From: an uncultured beta proteobacterium | GTDB taxonomy: Bacteria; Pseudomonadota; Gammaproteobacteria; Burkholderiales; Burkholderiaceae | Direction of reading: 5' to 3' | Length of the DNA: 35,051 bases | Assembly (NCBI GenBank): GCA_903871735.1 | Contig: CAIQHU010000136.1 | Coordinates: 1 to 35,051, forward strand | Part shown: one piece after another, positions 16,630-25,666 of the stretch | How positions within the stretch are numbered: the first letter of the stretch is position 1 | Layout: each line of letters begins with the position of its first letter | Program-made: the position numbers and the translations under genes | Notes under the pieces: generated by a model | What the model was told of the DNA's origin: nothing | The model's database searches: none | The model's input: only the letters and a program-made list of their open reading frames with translations

Positions 16630-16770
16630 TTGTGGATTATAGAGCCATTAAAAAATAGACGAGTTGTAACTGGGCACAATCAAGAAGGTCGAGCGATTGT
16701 GGCAATAGACGAGACTTACAAGCAGGTTATATCGCGCAGAGCTCAGCATCAAAGTTGTGTCGTTTGGGCT
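16630..16770 (+). pseudogene. 5' remnant of a cupin-domain protein gene
   Basis: Reading the plus strand in the frame of 16630 (TTG) gives NRRVVTGHNQEGRAIVAIDE followed by ISRRAQHQSCVVWA. This is the typical N-terminus of small cupin-domain proteins of Burkholderiales (RRVVTGHD, then a bulky WVT-type strand). The homology stops at about 16768, where the opposite strand becomes recognisable as the tail of a Bug receptor. The metal-binding His motifs and the rest of the barrel are absent, so it is a truncated remnant. It has neither a good start codon nor a ribosome binding site, and the N-terminal few residues may also be lost. The call rests on remembered family resemblance, not on an alignment. 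Confidence 0.6.
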
Positions 16771-17643
16771 GCTGTATCACCTCAGTTATTTCGAGGTTTA
16801 ATTTCGTAATTATTTCTGGCGAGGTACCTTTGGGAGCGAGTACGCCATACCAAACGCTTGCATCAAAATCGGTCAGTCCGGATTCGGCTATAGTTGGGAT
16901 TTGAGCAAGCCCACTCGATCTTTTTAGAGTAGAGACGGCTAAAGGCCTCAATCTGCCTTATTGAATATGTCCAGCAGCAACTAAGGGTGGAGAGAAAATC
17001 AGATTGACATGACCTGATAGAACATCTGCAAGTGCCGGACCTCCACCCTTATAAGGGATTTCTTTTAACTCAATTTGCGCCATGTTTTGAAGTAATTGAG
17101 TAGCTAGTTCTGGGCCACTGCCTTTGCCAGAAGTTGCATAAGTTAATTGATCTGGATTTTGTTTTGCGTAGATGATCAGTTCACTTCTTGATCTAATCGG
17201 CGTACTTGGGTGTACTGCCAAAATATAGGGTCCTTCGCCAATCAGGTTAATTGGTACAAAGTCTTTGATAGGATCGTAATTGAGTTTATCGAAGACACTT
17301 ACATTAACACTTAACTGGGTTGTCAAAGCGAGCAGAAGGGTATAGCCATTCGGTGCCGACTTCGCGGCAAATTCCATACCAATATTGCCACTCGCCCCAC
17401 CGCGGTTATCTACGAATACGGGTTGTTTGATTTTACGGATAACTTTTGAGCTAGCTGACGAGCAATTACATCCGAGCCGCCCCCGGTTGGGTAAGGTAAA
17501 ACAATACGAATTGGTTTGGTCGGAAATGTTTGTGTTTGGGAAATCAGGGTAGTCCAACAAATAATGAATAATAGAATGAATATAAAATTTTTAGAAGAAT
17601 TTTGGGTTAAAAATATAGCGTAACAGTTGTTTATCATAATCAT
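16727..17643 (-). pseudogene. Decayed Bug/TctC-family solute receptor gene
   Basis: From the ATG at 17643 a signal peptide and FPTKPIRIVLPYPTGGGSDVIARQ are readable. The frame then breaks at about 17431-17440 (one base lost or two gained), and the homology resumes in another frame with IKQPVFVDNRGGASGNIG, APNGYTLLLA and IPYKGGGPALADVLSGH. An in-frame TAA at 16958-16960 interrupts GHIQ-stop-GRLRPLAV, where the family continues without a break. After ITEVIQQP (about 16769) the homology ends; the last 40 or so residues with the usual W-K segment are missing, and the reading frame runs on to a stop at 16727. Frameshift, nonsense codon and 3' loss together make it a pseudogene. It overlaps the cupin remnant on the other strand. 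Confidence 0.88.
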
Positions 17644-18017
17644 TTGAATAAATTCATACCTGAAGAGTTAAATAATTGGAGTTAATTTTAGAATTGATTG
17701 TACAGATTGGATAGCTGGAAGGGGTTGGTAAGTTTTTATGAACTGACCCTTGCAGATTTTGATCGTTCTATGTTCTATATCTATTTTTGAGTTTGCTAGT
17801 TTGATAAATAGAATTAAATTTAGTATTTCAGAGGGATTGCAATAGATTTAAAGGATTTTATAAGAGATAATCAGAGTTTAGATATAAAATTTATAAGATG
17901 TTAAGTAATAATTAACGTTAAGAAAATGGTATTACGAATTCTGAGTGTAGTCGTCCCTGTATGACTTTGGAAAAAATTATCAGAATTAGCAATTTTTCAA
18001 TAGGTAGGTAGTTTGTT
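17644..18017. other. Intergenic region upstream of the Czc-type operon
   Basis: This 374-base, strongly AT-rich stretch between the Bug pseudogene and the CzcC-like gene has no recognisable gene. It contains a perfect ten-base palindrome TTAACGTTAA (17912-17921) and an eight-base inverted repeat AATTCTGA (17937-17944) / TCAGAATT (17980-17987). These lie within 110 bases of the operon start, where an operator or leader would be expected. The promoter itself cannot be pinned down. Confidence 0.4.
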
Positions 18018-19367
18018 ATGCATCAATTTTCAAGCACTATATGTTTTTTTATGGCTTTACTCGTCGGATTAATTCCATTGGGGGAGGGTTTTGCTCAAAC
18101 ATCTAAACAGTCTTTAGATATGCAAATGATGACCGTTGGAGGTTCTGATTTGCAGCAGTGTCCCTCAGACGCACCAGTTTATTTGCACTTAGCTCACGTA
18201 TTACAAAGAGCTTTAAGGTGTAGTCCTGAGTTAATGGAATTTCAGCTGAACTATCAAATTGCGCAAGCAGATTCGATGATTGCCAGCCAAAGACCGAATC
18301 CAGTTTTGGGCTTAGGAGCTGATTCGATTAATCCGACTCCAGGCCGGAGTCCGCAGGGAACAAGGCAAATAGATAGTTCAGTTCGAATCGATCAATTAGT
18401 AGAATTAGGCGAAAAGCCACGATTTCGAAGAGAAGCGGCAAGTGCCGCAGAATTAGCTGCCCAATTTTCATTAAAATTTGCCCAAAAAGCTGTCTTAAGT
18501 GAGGTCGAGCATATTTATTATGATGTGTTGAGTGCCCAACAAAGAGCGATGGATTTAGCTGAAATGGTGCAGATGAATCAGCGAGTTTTAGAGGTGGCCC
18601 AGGTTCGGTTCAAGGCTGGTGATATATCTGATTTAGAGTTGAAAAAAATTGTGCTTGATATTACCAGGGCAAATAATGAATATCAAAATGCTAAAACAGA
18701 TTTAGCGAAATCGAAATCAAATTTAGCCAAAATATTAGGATATAACCAAACTTTAAATCAGACCACATTGGCAAGAGATTGGCCAAACCATGAAATCACT
18801 ATTCCAGTGATACCCTGGGAAAGGATTTCTCAAAGAGCTGATTTACGTGTTTTGCAAAGCCGAACTATATCAGCAGAAAAATCACGCTATTTAGCACGAG
18901 CACGGCGGGTACCAGACGTAACGGTTGGTTTGCAATATAACCATTTACCAGTAACTGGTTCTTATGAGCTGGGTACTGTGAATACTTATATGCTTAATTT
19001 AAGCGTGCCATTATTTTTGAGGCATTCCTATGAGGGGGAGTTAAGAAAGGCAGAGATCGAATATTTTAAGTATAGAGATGAGCAACTCCGGGGAGAAAAG
19101 GACGCGCATACAAGTCTAAAATATCAAGAGGCTGAGCTATTGGCTAATCAAGAGCGTTTAACGCGTGTTCTTAAGGAGATTTTGCCAACCGCTTCACAAG
19201 TTGCCGCTTCTGCTGAATTTGCATACGCCAAGGGTGCAATTGGAGTTTTAGATTTAATTGATGCAAGAAGATCCCTGAGGCAGGCCCGAACAGAGGCCTC
19301 ACAAATCCGAACCGACTATGCCAAGAGTTTAAGTAGTTTTAACTTGGCGATTGAGATAGAAGAATAA
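18018..19367 (+). CDS. czcC: TolC-family outer-membrane channel of a heavy-metal RND efflux system (CzcC-like)
   Basis: The 449-residue protein has a signal peptide (core about residues 9-22, cleavage after GFA) and two outer-membrane-efflux repeats rich in long amphipathic helices. The first repeat contains LVELGEKPRFRREAASAAELAAQ and AQVRFKAGDISDLELKK; the second contains LRKAEIEYFKYRDEQLRG and FAYAKGAIGVLDLIDARRSLRQA. These are the hallmark segments of CzcC/CusC-type channels. It heads a three-gene operon with spacings of 2 bp to the adaptor gene and 2 bp from there to the pump gene. It would form the trimeric outer-membrane exit duct. The gene symbol is given by family and order only; the metal is judged from the pump. 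Confidence 0.88.
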   Translation: MHQFSSTICFFMALLVGLIPLGEGFAQTSKQSLDMQMMTVGGSDLQQCPSDAPVYLHLAHVLQRALRCSPELMEFQLNYQIAQADSMIASQRPNPVLGLGADSINPTPGRSPQGTRQIDSSVRIDQLVELGEKPRFRREAASAAELAAQFSLKFAQKAVLSEVEHIYYDVLSAQQRAMDLAEMVQMNQRVLEVAQVRFKAGDISDLELKKIVLDITRANNEYQNAKTDLAKSKSNLAKILGYNQTLNQTTLARDWPNHEITIPVIPWERISQRADLRVLQSRTISAEKSRYLARARRVPDVTVGLQYNHLPVTGSYELGTVNTYMLNLSVPLFLRHSYEGELRKAEIEYFKYRDEQLRGEKDAHTSLKYQEAELLANQERLTRVLKEILPTASQVAASAEFAYAKGAIGVLDLIDARRSLRQARTEASQIRTDYAKSLSSFNLAIEIEE

Positions 19368-19369
19368 TC

Positions 19370-20797
19370 ATGAAAAGTTTGAGTCAATTGATCAATGATT
19401 TTTTTCGGATAATAATTTGGCTTATTAAAGCTATCGTTAGCAGTTTCTTTAAAATTATTGGAGGCCTTCTTGGAGCGATTCGATCGCGAATTTTTATAAA
19501 AAAATTCCGTGAGACAGAAGTTTTTTTGGTGAATCAAATTGAAGAGAATTTACCAGAAGTACCTAAAATTTTTTGGAAAAAATATCATCGTGTAGTTTTA
19601 AGGATTATTTATATGGTGATTGTGGGACTCACTCTCCTTAATTTTGCGCGTTGTATGTATAAGCCAGAGGTCCAGAGTATTGGCGTGATTATTGATGGGG
19701 ATAAAATTCAGTTTACTGGCGTTAATAAACCGCTGAACGGGATGCGCTCTAAGCCCATTGAGGTTGGGGCGCAACCTGTTTTGGTACTACCTGGTCGCTT
19801 AGTCTGGGACGAAGAAAAGACCGTCAAGATTTTTAGTCCATTTGCAGGTAGGGTACAACAGGTCGATATTCAGTTGGGTCAGCAAGTCACTAAAGGTCAA
19901 ACTTTAGCCATTATTCAGTCTCCCGAATTTGGCATAGTACAAACCGATGCCAAGAAGTCCGAGTTAATGGCTAACTTGGCGCGATTAAATTTGAATAGAG
20001 CCAAGGAGCTTTTTGACCAGGGAATTATAGCCAAGAAAGAGTTAGATCAAGTTAGCACAGACTCTTTACAGGCATTTGCTGAATATGATAGAGCTTTAGC
20101 CAGAATGCAGTCTTTAGGGGCCATTAATAAATCAGTTGATCAGCGTTTTCAGTTGACTTCGACCGTTAAAGGTATTGTGGTTGAGCGAAATATTTATCCA
20201 GGTCGTGAGTTAGGGATTGATTTAAACACCTCACCATCCTTTGTTGTGACTGATCCATCCAATTTATGGGCCATCCTTGAGTTGTCGGAGGTCGATATTG
20301 GACGATTTGAGCTTGGTGCTGAAGTAACGATTTTCAACAATACCTTACCCAATGAAAAGTTAAAGGGTCACATTAGTCGCATTGCTGAGTTTATTGATCC
20401 AGTTACAAGGACTGTCAAGGTGCGTGTGACTGTTCCCAACAATAGTCTAAAACTCAAAGCAGAAATGTTTATCCAAGCAGAGATTCCCTTGTCGCATGTC
20501 GATGGCCTGATTGTGCCTTCGAAGGCCATTGTTCTCATTGGTGATAGTCATTATGTGTTTGTAGAAATAGAGCCCAATCAATATATTCGAAAAAAGGTTA
20601 GGCTAGGCACCCAGTTTTTGGAAAAGACGGAAGTAATTGAGGGTTTATATGCTTCCGAAAAAATTGTTTTTGATGGCGCTTTATATTTAAATGAGATCTT
20701 ACGGACCCAATCAAAGACGAGTAACAATCCCCGACAGCATTCTTTGAGCAAATATTTTGAAAAAATAAAAGCAGATATCGTGCTGTTCCTGAAGTAA
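19370..20797 (+). CDS. czcB: RND efflux periplasmic adaptor subunit (CzcB-like) with extended N-terminus
   Basis: This 475-residue membrane-fusion protein has a biotinyl-lipoyl-like domain (IFSPFAGRV at 154-162, GQQVTKGQTLAIIQSPEF), a helical hairpin (NLARLNLNRAKELFDQGIIAKKELDQ) and beta-barrel parts ending with VIEGLYASEKIVFDGALYL. The N-terminus is unusual: a first hydrophobic segment at about residues 11-38, a charged linker (39-75) and a second hydrophobic segment at about 75-91, before the periplasmic part. Most adaptors have one signal or anchor. The ATG two bases after the CzcC stop supports this long form. It links the inner-membrane pump with the outer channel. Confidence 0.86.
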   Translation: MKSLSQLINDFFRIIIWLIKAIVSSFFKIIGGLLGAIRSRIFIKKFRETEVFLVNQIEENLPEVPKIFWKKYHRVVLRIIYMVIVGLTLLNFARCMYKPEVQSIGVIIDGDKIQFTGVNKPLNGMRSKPIEVGAQPVLVLPGRLVWDEEKTVKIFSPFAGRVQQVDIQLGQQVTKGQTLAIIQSPEFGIVQTDAKKSELMANLARLNLNRAKELFDQGIIAKKELDQVSTDSLQAFAEYDRALARMQSLGAINKSVDQRFQLTSTVKGIVVERNIYPGRELGIDLNTSPSFVVTDPSNLWAILELSEVDIGRFELGAEVTIFNNTLPNEKLKGHISRIAEFIDPVTRTVKVRVTVPNNSLKLKAEMFIQAEIPLSHVDGLIVPSKAIVLIGDSHYVFVEIEPNQYIRKKVRLGTQFLEKTEVIEGLYASEKIVFDGALYLNEILRTQSKTSNNPRQHSLSKYFEKIKADIVLFLK

Positions 20798-20799
20798 TT

Positions 20800-23700
20800 A
20801 TGTTAAATCACATTATTAATTTTTCATTAAATCAACGAATTTTTGTTTCTTTTGGATTGTTAGTTCTCATCGTTACTGGTGTGATCTCATTTAAAAACTT
20901 GCCGGTCGAGGCATTCCCTGATGTGACAGATATTCAGGTGAATATCATTACTCTATACCCTGGAAGAGCCGCAGAGGAAGTTGAAAAGCAAGTGACGATT
21001 CCGGTCGAAATTGCTCTTGCAGGGATTCCTAATTCGATTCGAGTTTTCTCACACACGCAGTTTGGGCTATCTTTTTTAATGGTGACATTTAATGATAAGG
21101 CCACAGATTTAGTAGCTAGGCAGCAGGTTTTGGAGCGTTTAAGAAAGGTTGATTTGCCCGAGGGAGTAAAGCCAGATATTGCACCATTATCTACACCGAT
21201 TGGTGAGATTTATCGATTTCGTCTGAAAGGTTTAGGTAAAAGTTCACAAGAATTAAGAACTCTACAAGATTGGGTTGTAGAAAAGCAATTACGCCAAGTT
21301 CCTGGAATAACTGACTTAGTAACTATTGGCGGCCAATCTAAACAATATGAAGTAAATCCCAATTTGGCAAAAATGCGTGATTATAAAATTACGCTAGCAG
21401 AATTATTTACAGCTATTTCGAGAGGAAATTCCAATGCTGGGGGTGGGCGTGTCGAAGAGGGGAGTCAACAATACTTGTTACGGTCGATCGGTTTATTCCA
21501 ATCTTATAAAGATATAGGTAGTGTAGTCGTCTCAGAAAACGCCGGTGTTCCTATTTTTGTCCGAGATGTTGCTGATATTAATATCTCTTTTGCACCCCCA
21601 CAAGGTGCGATGGCGCAAGATGAGGAAGAGGACATTGTTGTTGGTACTATTTTGATGCGTAAAGGTGAAAATCCCAGTCGAGTATTAGCTGCCATCAAGG
21701 AAAAAATTGAAAAATTAAATAATGAGATTTTACCCAAAGGAGTAGAAATTGAGCCTTACTATGATCGATCGCTATTGATTAATAAGACTCTAAAAACAGT
21801 ATTTATCAATTTATTAGAAGGGGCTTTATTAGTAGTTGCTGTGCTGTATATTTTCTTAGCAAATATAAGGGCATCTGCAATTGTTGCGGTTACTATACCG
21901 CTTGCTTTACTATCAACTTTTATTGGTTTAACCTTGGTAGGTATTCCAGCCAATCTTCTTTCTCTGGGCGCAATGGATTTTGGAATTATTGTAGATGGCG
22001 CAGTAATTATTGTAGAAAATATTTTTCGGCGTCTTGGCGAGTTAAATAACCAACAGATTAGTGATCCGCATGAGCGTAAGAGAGCTATTTTTAAAGCTAC
22101 CTCAGAGGTTGCTAGACCAACAGTCTTTTCAATAGTAATTATTATTGCTGCGCATATTCCAATCTTTACGCTGGAGCGTCATGAAGGCAAGATTTTTGCC
22201 CCAATGGCTTATACAGTCACATCAGCATTGATTGGTTCCTTACTTATTTCATTGATTCTCATTCCAATGCTGTGTCATGTATTTTTGAAAAAAGATATTG
22301 CTCACCAGGATACAAACCTGATTCAATGGTGTAAGGGAAAGTATGAAAGATTATTAGTTTTAGCCTTAGAAAGAAAGAAGTATGTCCTCAAACTAGCTCT
22401 TGGACTATTGTTTGCAACAGGCGTTGTAGCTAGTTTTTTAGGAAGTGAATTTTTACCCGAATTAGACGAGGGTTCCATGTGGATCAATGTTGAATTACCT
22501 GCCTCAGTATCTATTAAAGAAGCGCGTGAGCGGGCGGCAATTGTTCGATCGGTTATTACACAGACTCCTGAAGTAAAAACTATCATATCGAAGGTGGGGC
22601 GACCTGATGACGGAACAGATCCTAAGCTAATTAATCAGCTCGAACTTTTAGTGGACTTGCACGAAGAGCGTACTTGGCGTTTCTGGTATAAAAAAGCGGA
22701 TATTATCGCTGAGATTGAATCGAATTTAAAGGCCTTGCCTGGCACACGTTTTAATTTTTCGCAACCAGTTCGCGATAATATTCTTGAGAGTATTTCACAG
22801 ATTGATGGCCAGATAGTTATTAAGGTACTTGGTGATGACTTACAAAATAATAAATTGATTGCAACACACATTCTCAATCAAATTACTTTCGTAGAAGGGG
22901 TTAAGCGTGCTTTTATAGACCGAGATGGTGAGTTACCTCAGTTTATTTTAGATATTGATCGAAAGCAGGCTGCAAGATATGGTTTAAATATTGGAGACCT
23001 TCAAGATGTCATTGAAACCTCACTTGGAGGGAGGGTAGCTACTGAATTATGGGAAGGGGAGCGTCATTTTTCCGTTGTGGTTCGTTTGAAAGAGGCTGAA
23101 AGGTATTTAGGGAACTTACCTAATACCTTAGTGGCGACTGCTACTGGGGCGCAGATACCATTGTCCGAGGTAATGAATTTTCGAACTATTTCTGGTTCAA
23201 TGAATATTGGTCGCGAAAATGGCCAACGCGTCACATCTATTGGTATTTTTATTCAAGGCCGAGATATGGGAAGTATTGTCAAAGATATGAAGATTAGGGT
23301 CGATAAAAATGTGGTGGTTAACGATGCCCGTATCATTTGGTCTGGCGAGTTTGAGAATCAAGAAAGAGCGATGGCAAGATTATCGATTGTTATTCCTATT
23401 TCAATTCTCGTCATATTCTTTTTATTATTTAATGCTTTTAACTCATTTCAAAGTGCCTTGCTGATTATTCTGAATATCCCTTTTGCGATGATTGGGGGTA
23501 TTTTCTTATTATTTATAACGAATACTGCTTTATCAGTATCCGCTGCGATTGGGTTCATCGCCTTGTTTGGTCAGGCCGTCTTAAATGGCGTTATTTTAGT
23601 GACTTACTTTAATCAGTTACAAATTGAGGGTTTTACCTTGCGTGAGGCCGTTATTAAGGGTTCAATTGAACGTTTACGTACTGTTCTGATGACGGCTCTA

Positions 23701-23913
23701 TTGGCAATGCTTGGTTTATTACCAATGGCCTTATCGACAGGGACTGGATCAGAGACGCAAAAACCCTTAGCATTAGTTGTGATTGGTGGATTGGTGAGTG
23801 CGACTTTATTGACATTAATTGTTTTGCCGATTCTTTACGAAGTATTTTCAAATTATGCGAGTAAAGCGCATCTTCGCAAGTCTTCCGAATCTTCCGCATT
23901 GAATGATCTGTGA
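20800..23913 (+). CDS. czcA: Heavy-metal RND efflux pump (CzcA-like, HME subfamily)
   Basis: The 1037-residue protein is a full-length RND proton antiporter with two sets of transmembrane helices (TM1 near residue 15, a block at about 335-490, then TM7 near 527 and a block at about 860-1020) and two large periplasmic loops. The TM4 signature DFGIIVDGAVIIVEN supplies Asp393, Asp399 and Glu406, spaced like Asp402, Asp408 and Glu415 of Cupriavidus CzcA. This marks the divalent-cation type (Zn/Co/Cd or Ni/Co) and not the monovalent Cu/Ag type. Other marks are PVEAFPDVTDIQVNI near the N-terminus and SGTGSETQKPLA. It is the last gene of the operon. No metal regulator or two-component system lies adjacent. 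The exact ion is undetermined. Confidence 0.92.
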   Translation: MLNHIINFSLNQRIFVSFGLLVLIVTGVISFKNLPVEAFPDVTDIQVNIITLYPGRAAEEVEKQVTIPVEIALAGIPNSIRVFSHTQFGLSFLMVTFNDKATDLVARQQVLERLRKVDLPEGVKPDIAPLSTPIGEIYRFRLKGLGKSSQELRTLQDWVVEKQLRQVPGITDLVTIGGQSKQYEVNPNLAKMRDYKITLAELFTAISRGNSNAGGGRVEEGSQQYLLRSIGLFQSYKDIGSVVVSENAGVPIFVRDVADINISFAPPQGAMAQDEEEDIVVGTILMRKGENPSRVLAAIKEKIEKLNNEILPKGVEIEPYYDRSLLINKTLKTVFINLLEGALLVVAVLYIFLANIRASAIVAVTIPLALLSTFIGLTLVGIPANLLSLGAMDFGIIVDGAVIIVENIFRRLGELNNQQISDPHERKRAIFKATSEVARPTVFSIVIIIAAHIPIFTLERHEGKIFAPMAYTVTSALIGSLLISLILIPMLCHVFLKKDIAHQDTNLIQWCKGKYERLLVLALERKKYVLKLALGLLFATGVVASFLGSEFLPELDEGSMWINVELPASVSIKEARERAAIVRSVITQTPEVKTIISKVGRPDDGTDPKLINQLELLVDLHEERTWRFWYKKADIIAEIESNLKALPGTRFNFSQPVRDNILESISQIDGQIVIKVLGDDLQNNKLIATHILNQITFVEGVKRAFIDRDGELPQFILDIDRKQAARYGLNIGDLQDVIETSLGGRVATELWEGERHFSVVVRLKEAERYLGNLPNTLVATATGAQIPLSEVMNFRTISGSMNIGRENGQRVTSIGIFIQGRDMGSIVKDMKIRVDKNVVVNDARIIWSGEFENQERAMARLSIVIPISILVIFFLLFNAFNSFQSALLIILNIPFAMIGGIFLLFITNTALSVSAAIGFIALFGQAVLNGVILVTYFNQLQIEGFTLREAVIKGSIERLRTVLMTALLAMLGLLPMALSTGTGSETQKPLALVVIGGLVSATLLTLIVLPILYEVFSNYASKAHLRKSSESSALNDL

Positions 23914-24075
23914 TTTGCGCAGTAGTTTGAATAGGGTGGTTCAAAGGACAATCTTCAAGTTGCTGTAGGGATCAACAACTTATCACCAAGATAAATATTG
24001 ATGCGTTCTAGCTTTTGGATTTAATCAACAAGCGATGTAAGGTTGTCCTTCCAAGCTTATTGAGAATGAAATTTG

Positions 24076-24081
24076 TATAAT
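24076..24081 (+). promoter_or_regulatory. Possible -10 hexamer upstream of the hotdog thioesterase
   Basis: A perfect TATAAT lies 76 bases before the ATG at 24157, within a 243-base gap that otherwise holds no gene. No good -35 is seen at 16-18 bases. The gap also has an eight-base inverted repeat, AAGGACAA (23944-23951) / TTGTCCTT (24043-24050). Confidence 0.3.
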
Positions 24082-24156
24082 GGAATGTATGAAAGCATAA
24101 AGAGTGCAATTTGAAGCCAATTTTTTGTACTCCAATAGTAGATAAAGATATTAGAA

Positions 24157-24576
24157 ATGAATGATCAACAATTAAAACAAAAATATTTAGAACTAGGCTG
24201 GGATACTTTTACGGATGAGGGTTTTGTCGAGATTGCAGGACCATTTTTCTTCAAGAAAGATGTAAACGGCATGCATTTTTTATTTGAAACCAGTATTAAG
24301 CATCAAAATCGAAATCATGTTTTACAAGGCGGTGCTTTGACCACCTTTGTTGACCGCGCTTTTGGTGCGGCTGCTAGGGAATTAACCCAGGCCAATAAAA
24401 CAACGACGATTCAACTGAATATGAATTTTTTGGATTCAGTCAAGATTGGTGAAATTGCTAGACTTACACCAGAAATCACTAGATCAACCAAGCAAATAGT
24501 TTTTTTGAGTGGGAACGTGATGGTAGATGAACGCCTAGTTGCCAGTGCTACAGGCATTTGGAAGAAAATTTTATAG
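24157..24576 (+). CDS. Hotdog-fold thioesterase (PaaI/YdiI-like)
   Basis: The 139-residue protein has the single hotdog domain of PaaI-type acyl-CoA thioesterases: the central helix LQGGALTTFVDRAFGAAARE (residues 56-75), then TTTIQLNMNFLDSVKIGE and a closing strand with ASATGIWKKIL. The usual His-Gly-Gly is Gln-Gly-Gly (57-59), while Asp66, in the place of the catalytic acid, is kept. It stands alone on the plus strand, convergent with the minus-strand operon that ends 22 bp away and contains another thioesterase and an acyl-CoA ligase. It probably hydrolyses an acyl-CoA in the cytoplasm. The acyl group is unknown. Confidence 0.8.
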   Translation: MNDQQLKQKYLELGWDTFTDEGFVEIAGPFFFKKDVNGMHFLFETSIKHQNRNHVLQGGALTTFVDRAFGAAARELTQANKTTTIQLNMNFLDSVKIGEIARLTPEITRSTKQIVFLSGNVMVDERLVASATGIWKKIL

Positions 24577-24598
24577 CCTAGTAAATAAGCAGGTTTTT

Positions 24599-25654
24599 TT
24601 AGATGAGCTTTTCTAAACGCTTTAATGATGCTTTGATATCACCAATATTATTCGCTATCCAATTTGAGTCATAAAAGGTATTGTGATAGCGCTCACCACT
24701 ATCACAAAGTAGAGAGAGTATTGAGCCCTCTAAACCGTTTTTTTTGAGTTCATTTGCTAGATTGAGCATAGCGACGAAATTGGTCCCAGTAGATGGTCCT
24801 ACTTTTCGGCCAAGAATATTACTCAGTATTTGCATAGATGCTACAGAATCTTGATCTTTAACGGCAATCATGCGATCGATCACTGAAGGAATGAAACTAG
24901 CCTCTGGTCTGGGTCTTCCAATTCCCTCGATCCTTGAACCCTCTGAACTGAGTGATTGATCACCGGTGAGATAATAGGCCATAAATACCGAGCCCTCTGG
25001 ATCTGGAACGCAGACCTCGGTCGGATATCTTTGATAACGAATATAGCGTCCAATAGTCGCGCTGGTGCCGCCAGTTCCTGCGCCAATGACAATCCATTTG
25101 GGAATCGGATGTCTTTCAAGGGCCATCTGACTAAAAATACTTTGTGCAATATTATTGTTACCTCGCCAATCAGTGACTCTTTCGGCATAGGTAAACTGGT
25201 CCATGAAATGCCCTTGTGTTTTAACAGCAAGAGCCTTCGCCACCTCATAAACTTCTTTGGAATGATCTACGAGATGACAAGAACCCCCATAAAATTGTAC
25301 ACGTTCAATTTTCTCAGGGGAGGTATTTTTGGGCATCACTGCAATGAAGGGCAGATCCAGCATATTTGCAAAATAAGCTTCGCTGACTGCTGTTGAGCCA
25401 CTAGAGGCCTCGATGACTGTCATGCCTTGATTAAGCCAGTTATTACATAAGGCGTACAGAAATAAAGATCTTGCTAAACGATGCTTGAGACTGCCAGAGG
25501 GATGCGTTGACTCATCCTTCAGATATAGATCAATACCATGGTTCGAATAGTTTTTTAATGGAATTGGAATGATATGCGTATCTACACTTCGACAAAAATC
25601 AGCTTCAATTTTTAGAACTGCCTGATTAATCCAGTCTTTTTTGGAAAGCTTCAT
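24599..25654 (-). CDS. PLP-dependent cysteine synthase-family enzyme, Cds1-like L-cysteine desulfhydrase
   Basis: This 351-residue fold-type II PLP enzyme has the cofactor Lys57 in PSGSLKHRLARSLF, a substrate-carboxylate loop EASSGSTAVSEAYF (83-96), a phosphate-binding GAGTGGTSATIGRYIR and a late LLCDSGERYHNTFYD. These stretches, and WRGNNNIAQSIF, closely recall the mycobacterial Cds1 L-cysteine desulfhydrase rather than the biosynthetic CysK or CysM. The expected reaction is cysteine to pyruvate, ammonia and sulfide, though a cysteine-synthase role on another activated serine is not excluded. It is the last gene of an operon with an acyl-CoA ligase, thioesterase and oxidoreductase, 12 bp after the ligase. 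The link to that pathway is unclear. Confidence 0.82.
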   Translation of the reverse strand: MKLSKKDWINQAVLKIEADFCRSVDTHIIPIPLKNYSNHGIDLYLKDESTHPSGSLKHRLARSLFLYALCNNWLNQGMTVIEASSGSTAVSEAYFANMLDLPFIAVMPKNTSPEKIERVQFYGGSCHLVDHSKEVYEVAKALAVKTQGHFMDQFTYAERVTDWRGNNNIAQSIFSQMALERHPIPKWIVIGAGTGGTSATIGRYIRYQRYPTEVCVPDPEGSVFMAYYLTGDQSLSSEGSRIEGIGRPRPEASFIPSVIDRMIAVKDQDSVASMQILSNILGRKVGPSTGTNFVAMLNLANELKKNGLEGSILSLLCDSGERYHNTFYDSNWIANNIGDIKASLKRLEKLI

Positions 25655-25666
25655 AGTGTCGGGGCT

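Noticed and set aside
17740..17800. Short plus-strand open stretch (SFYELTLADFDRSM) in the gap before the Czc operon, possibly a gene remnant
   Set aside because: Too short, stops nearby, and no family resemblance that I can defend.
24956..25396. Plus-strand open frame of 146 codons opposite the Cds1-like gene
   Set aside because: Antisense shadow of a strongly conserved enzyme, with no domain or ribosome binding site.
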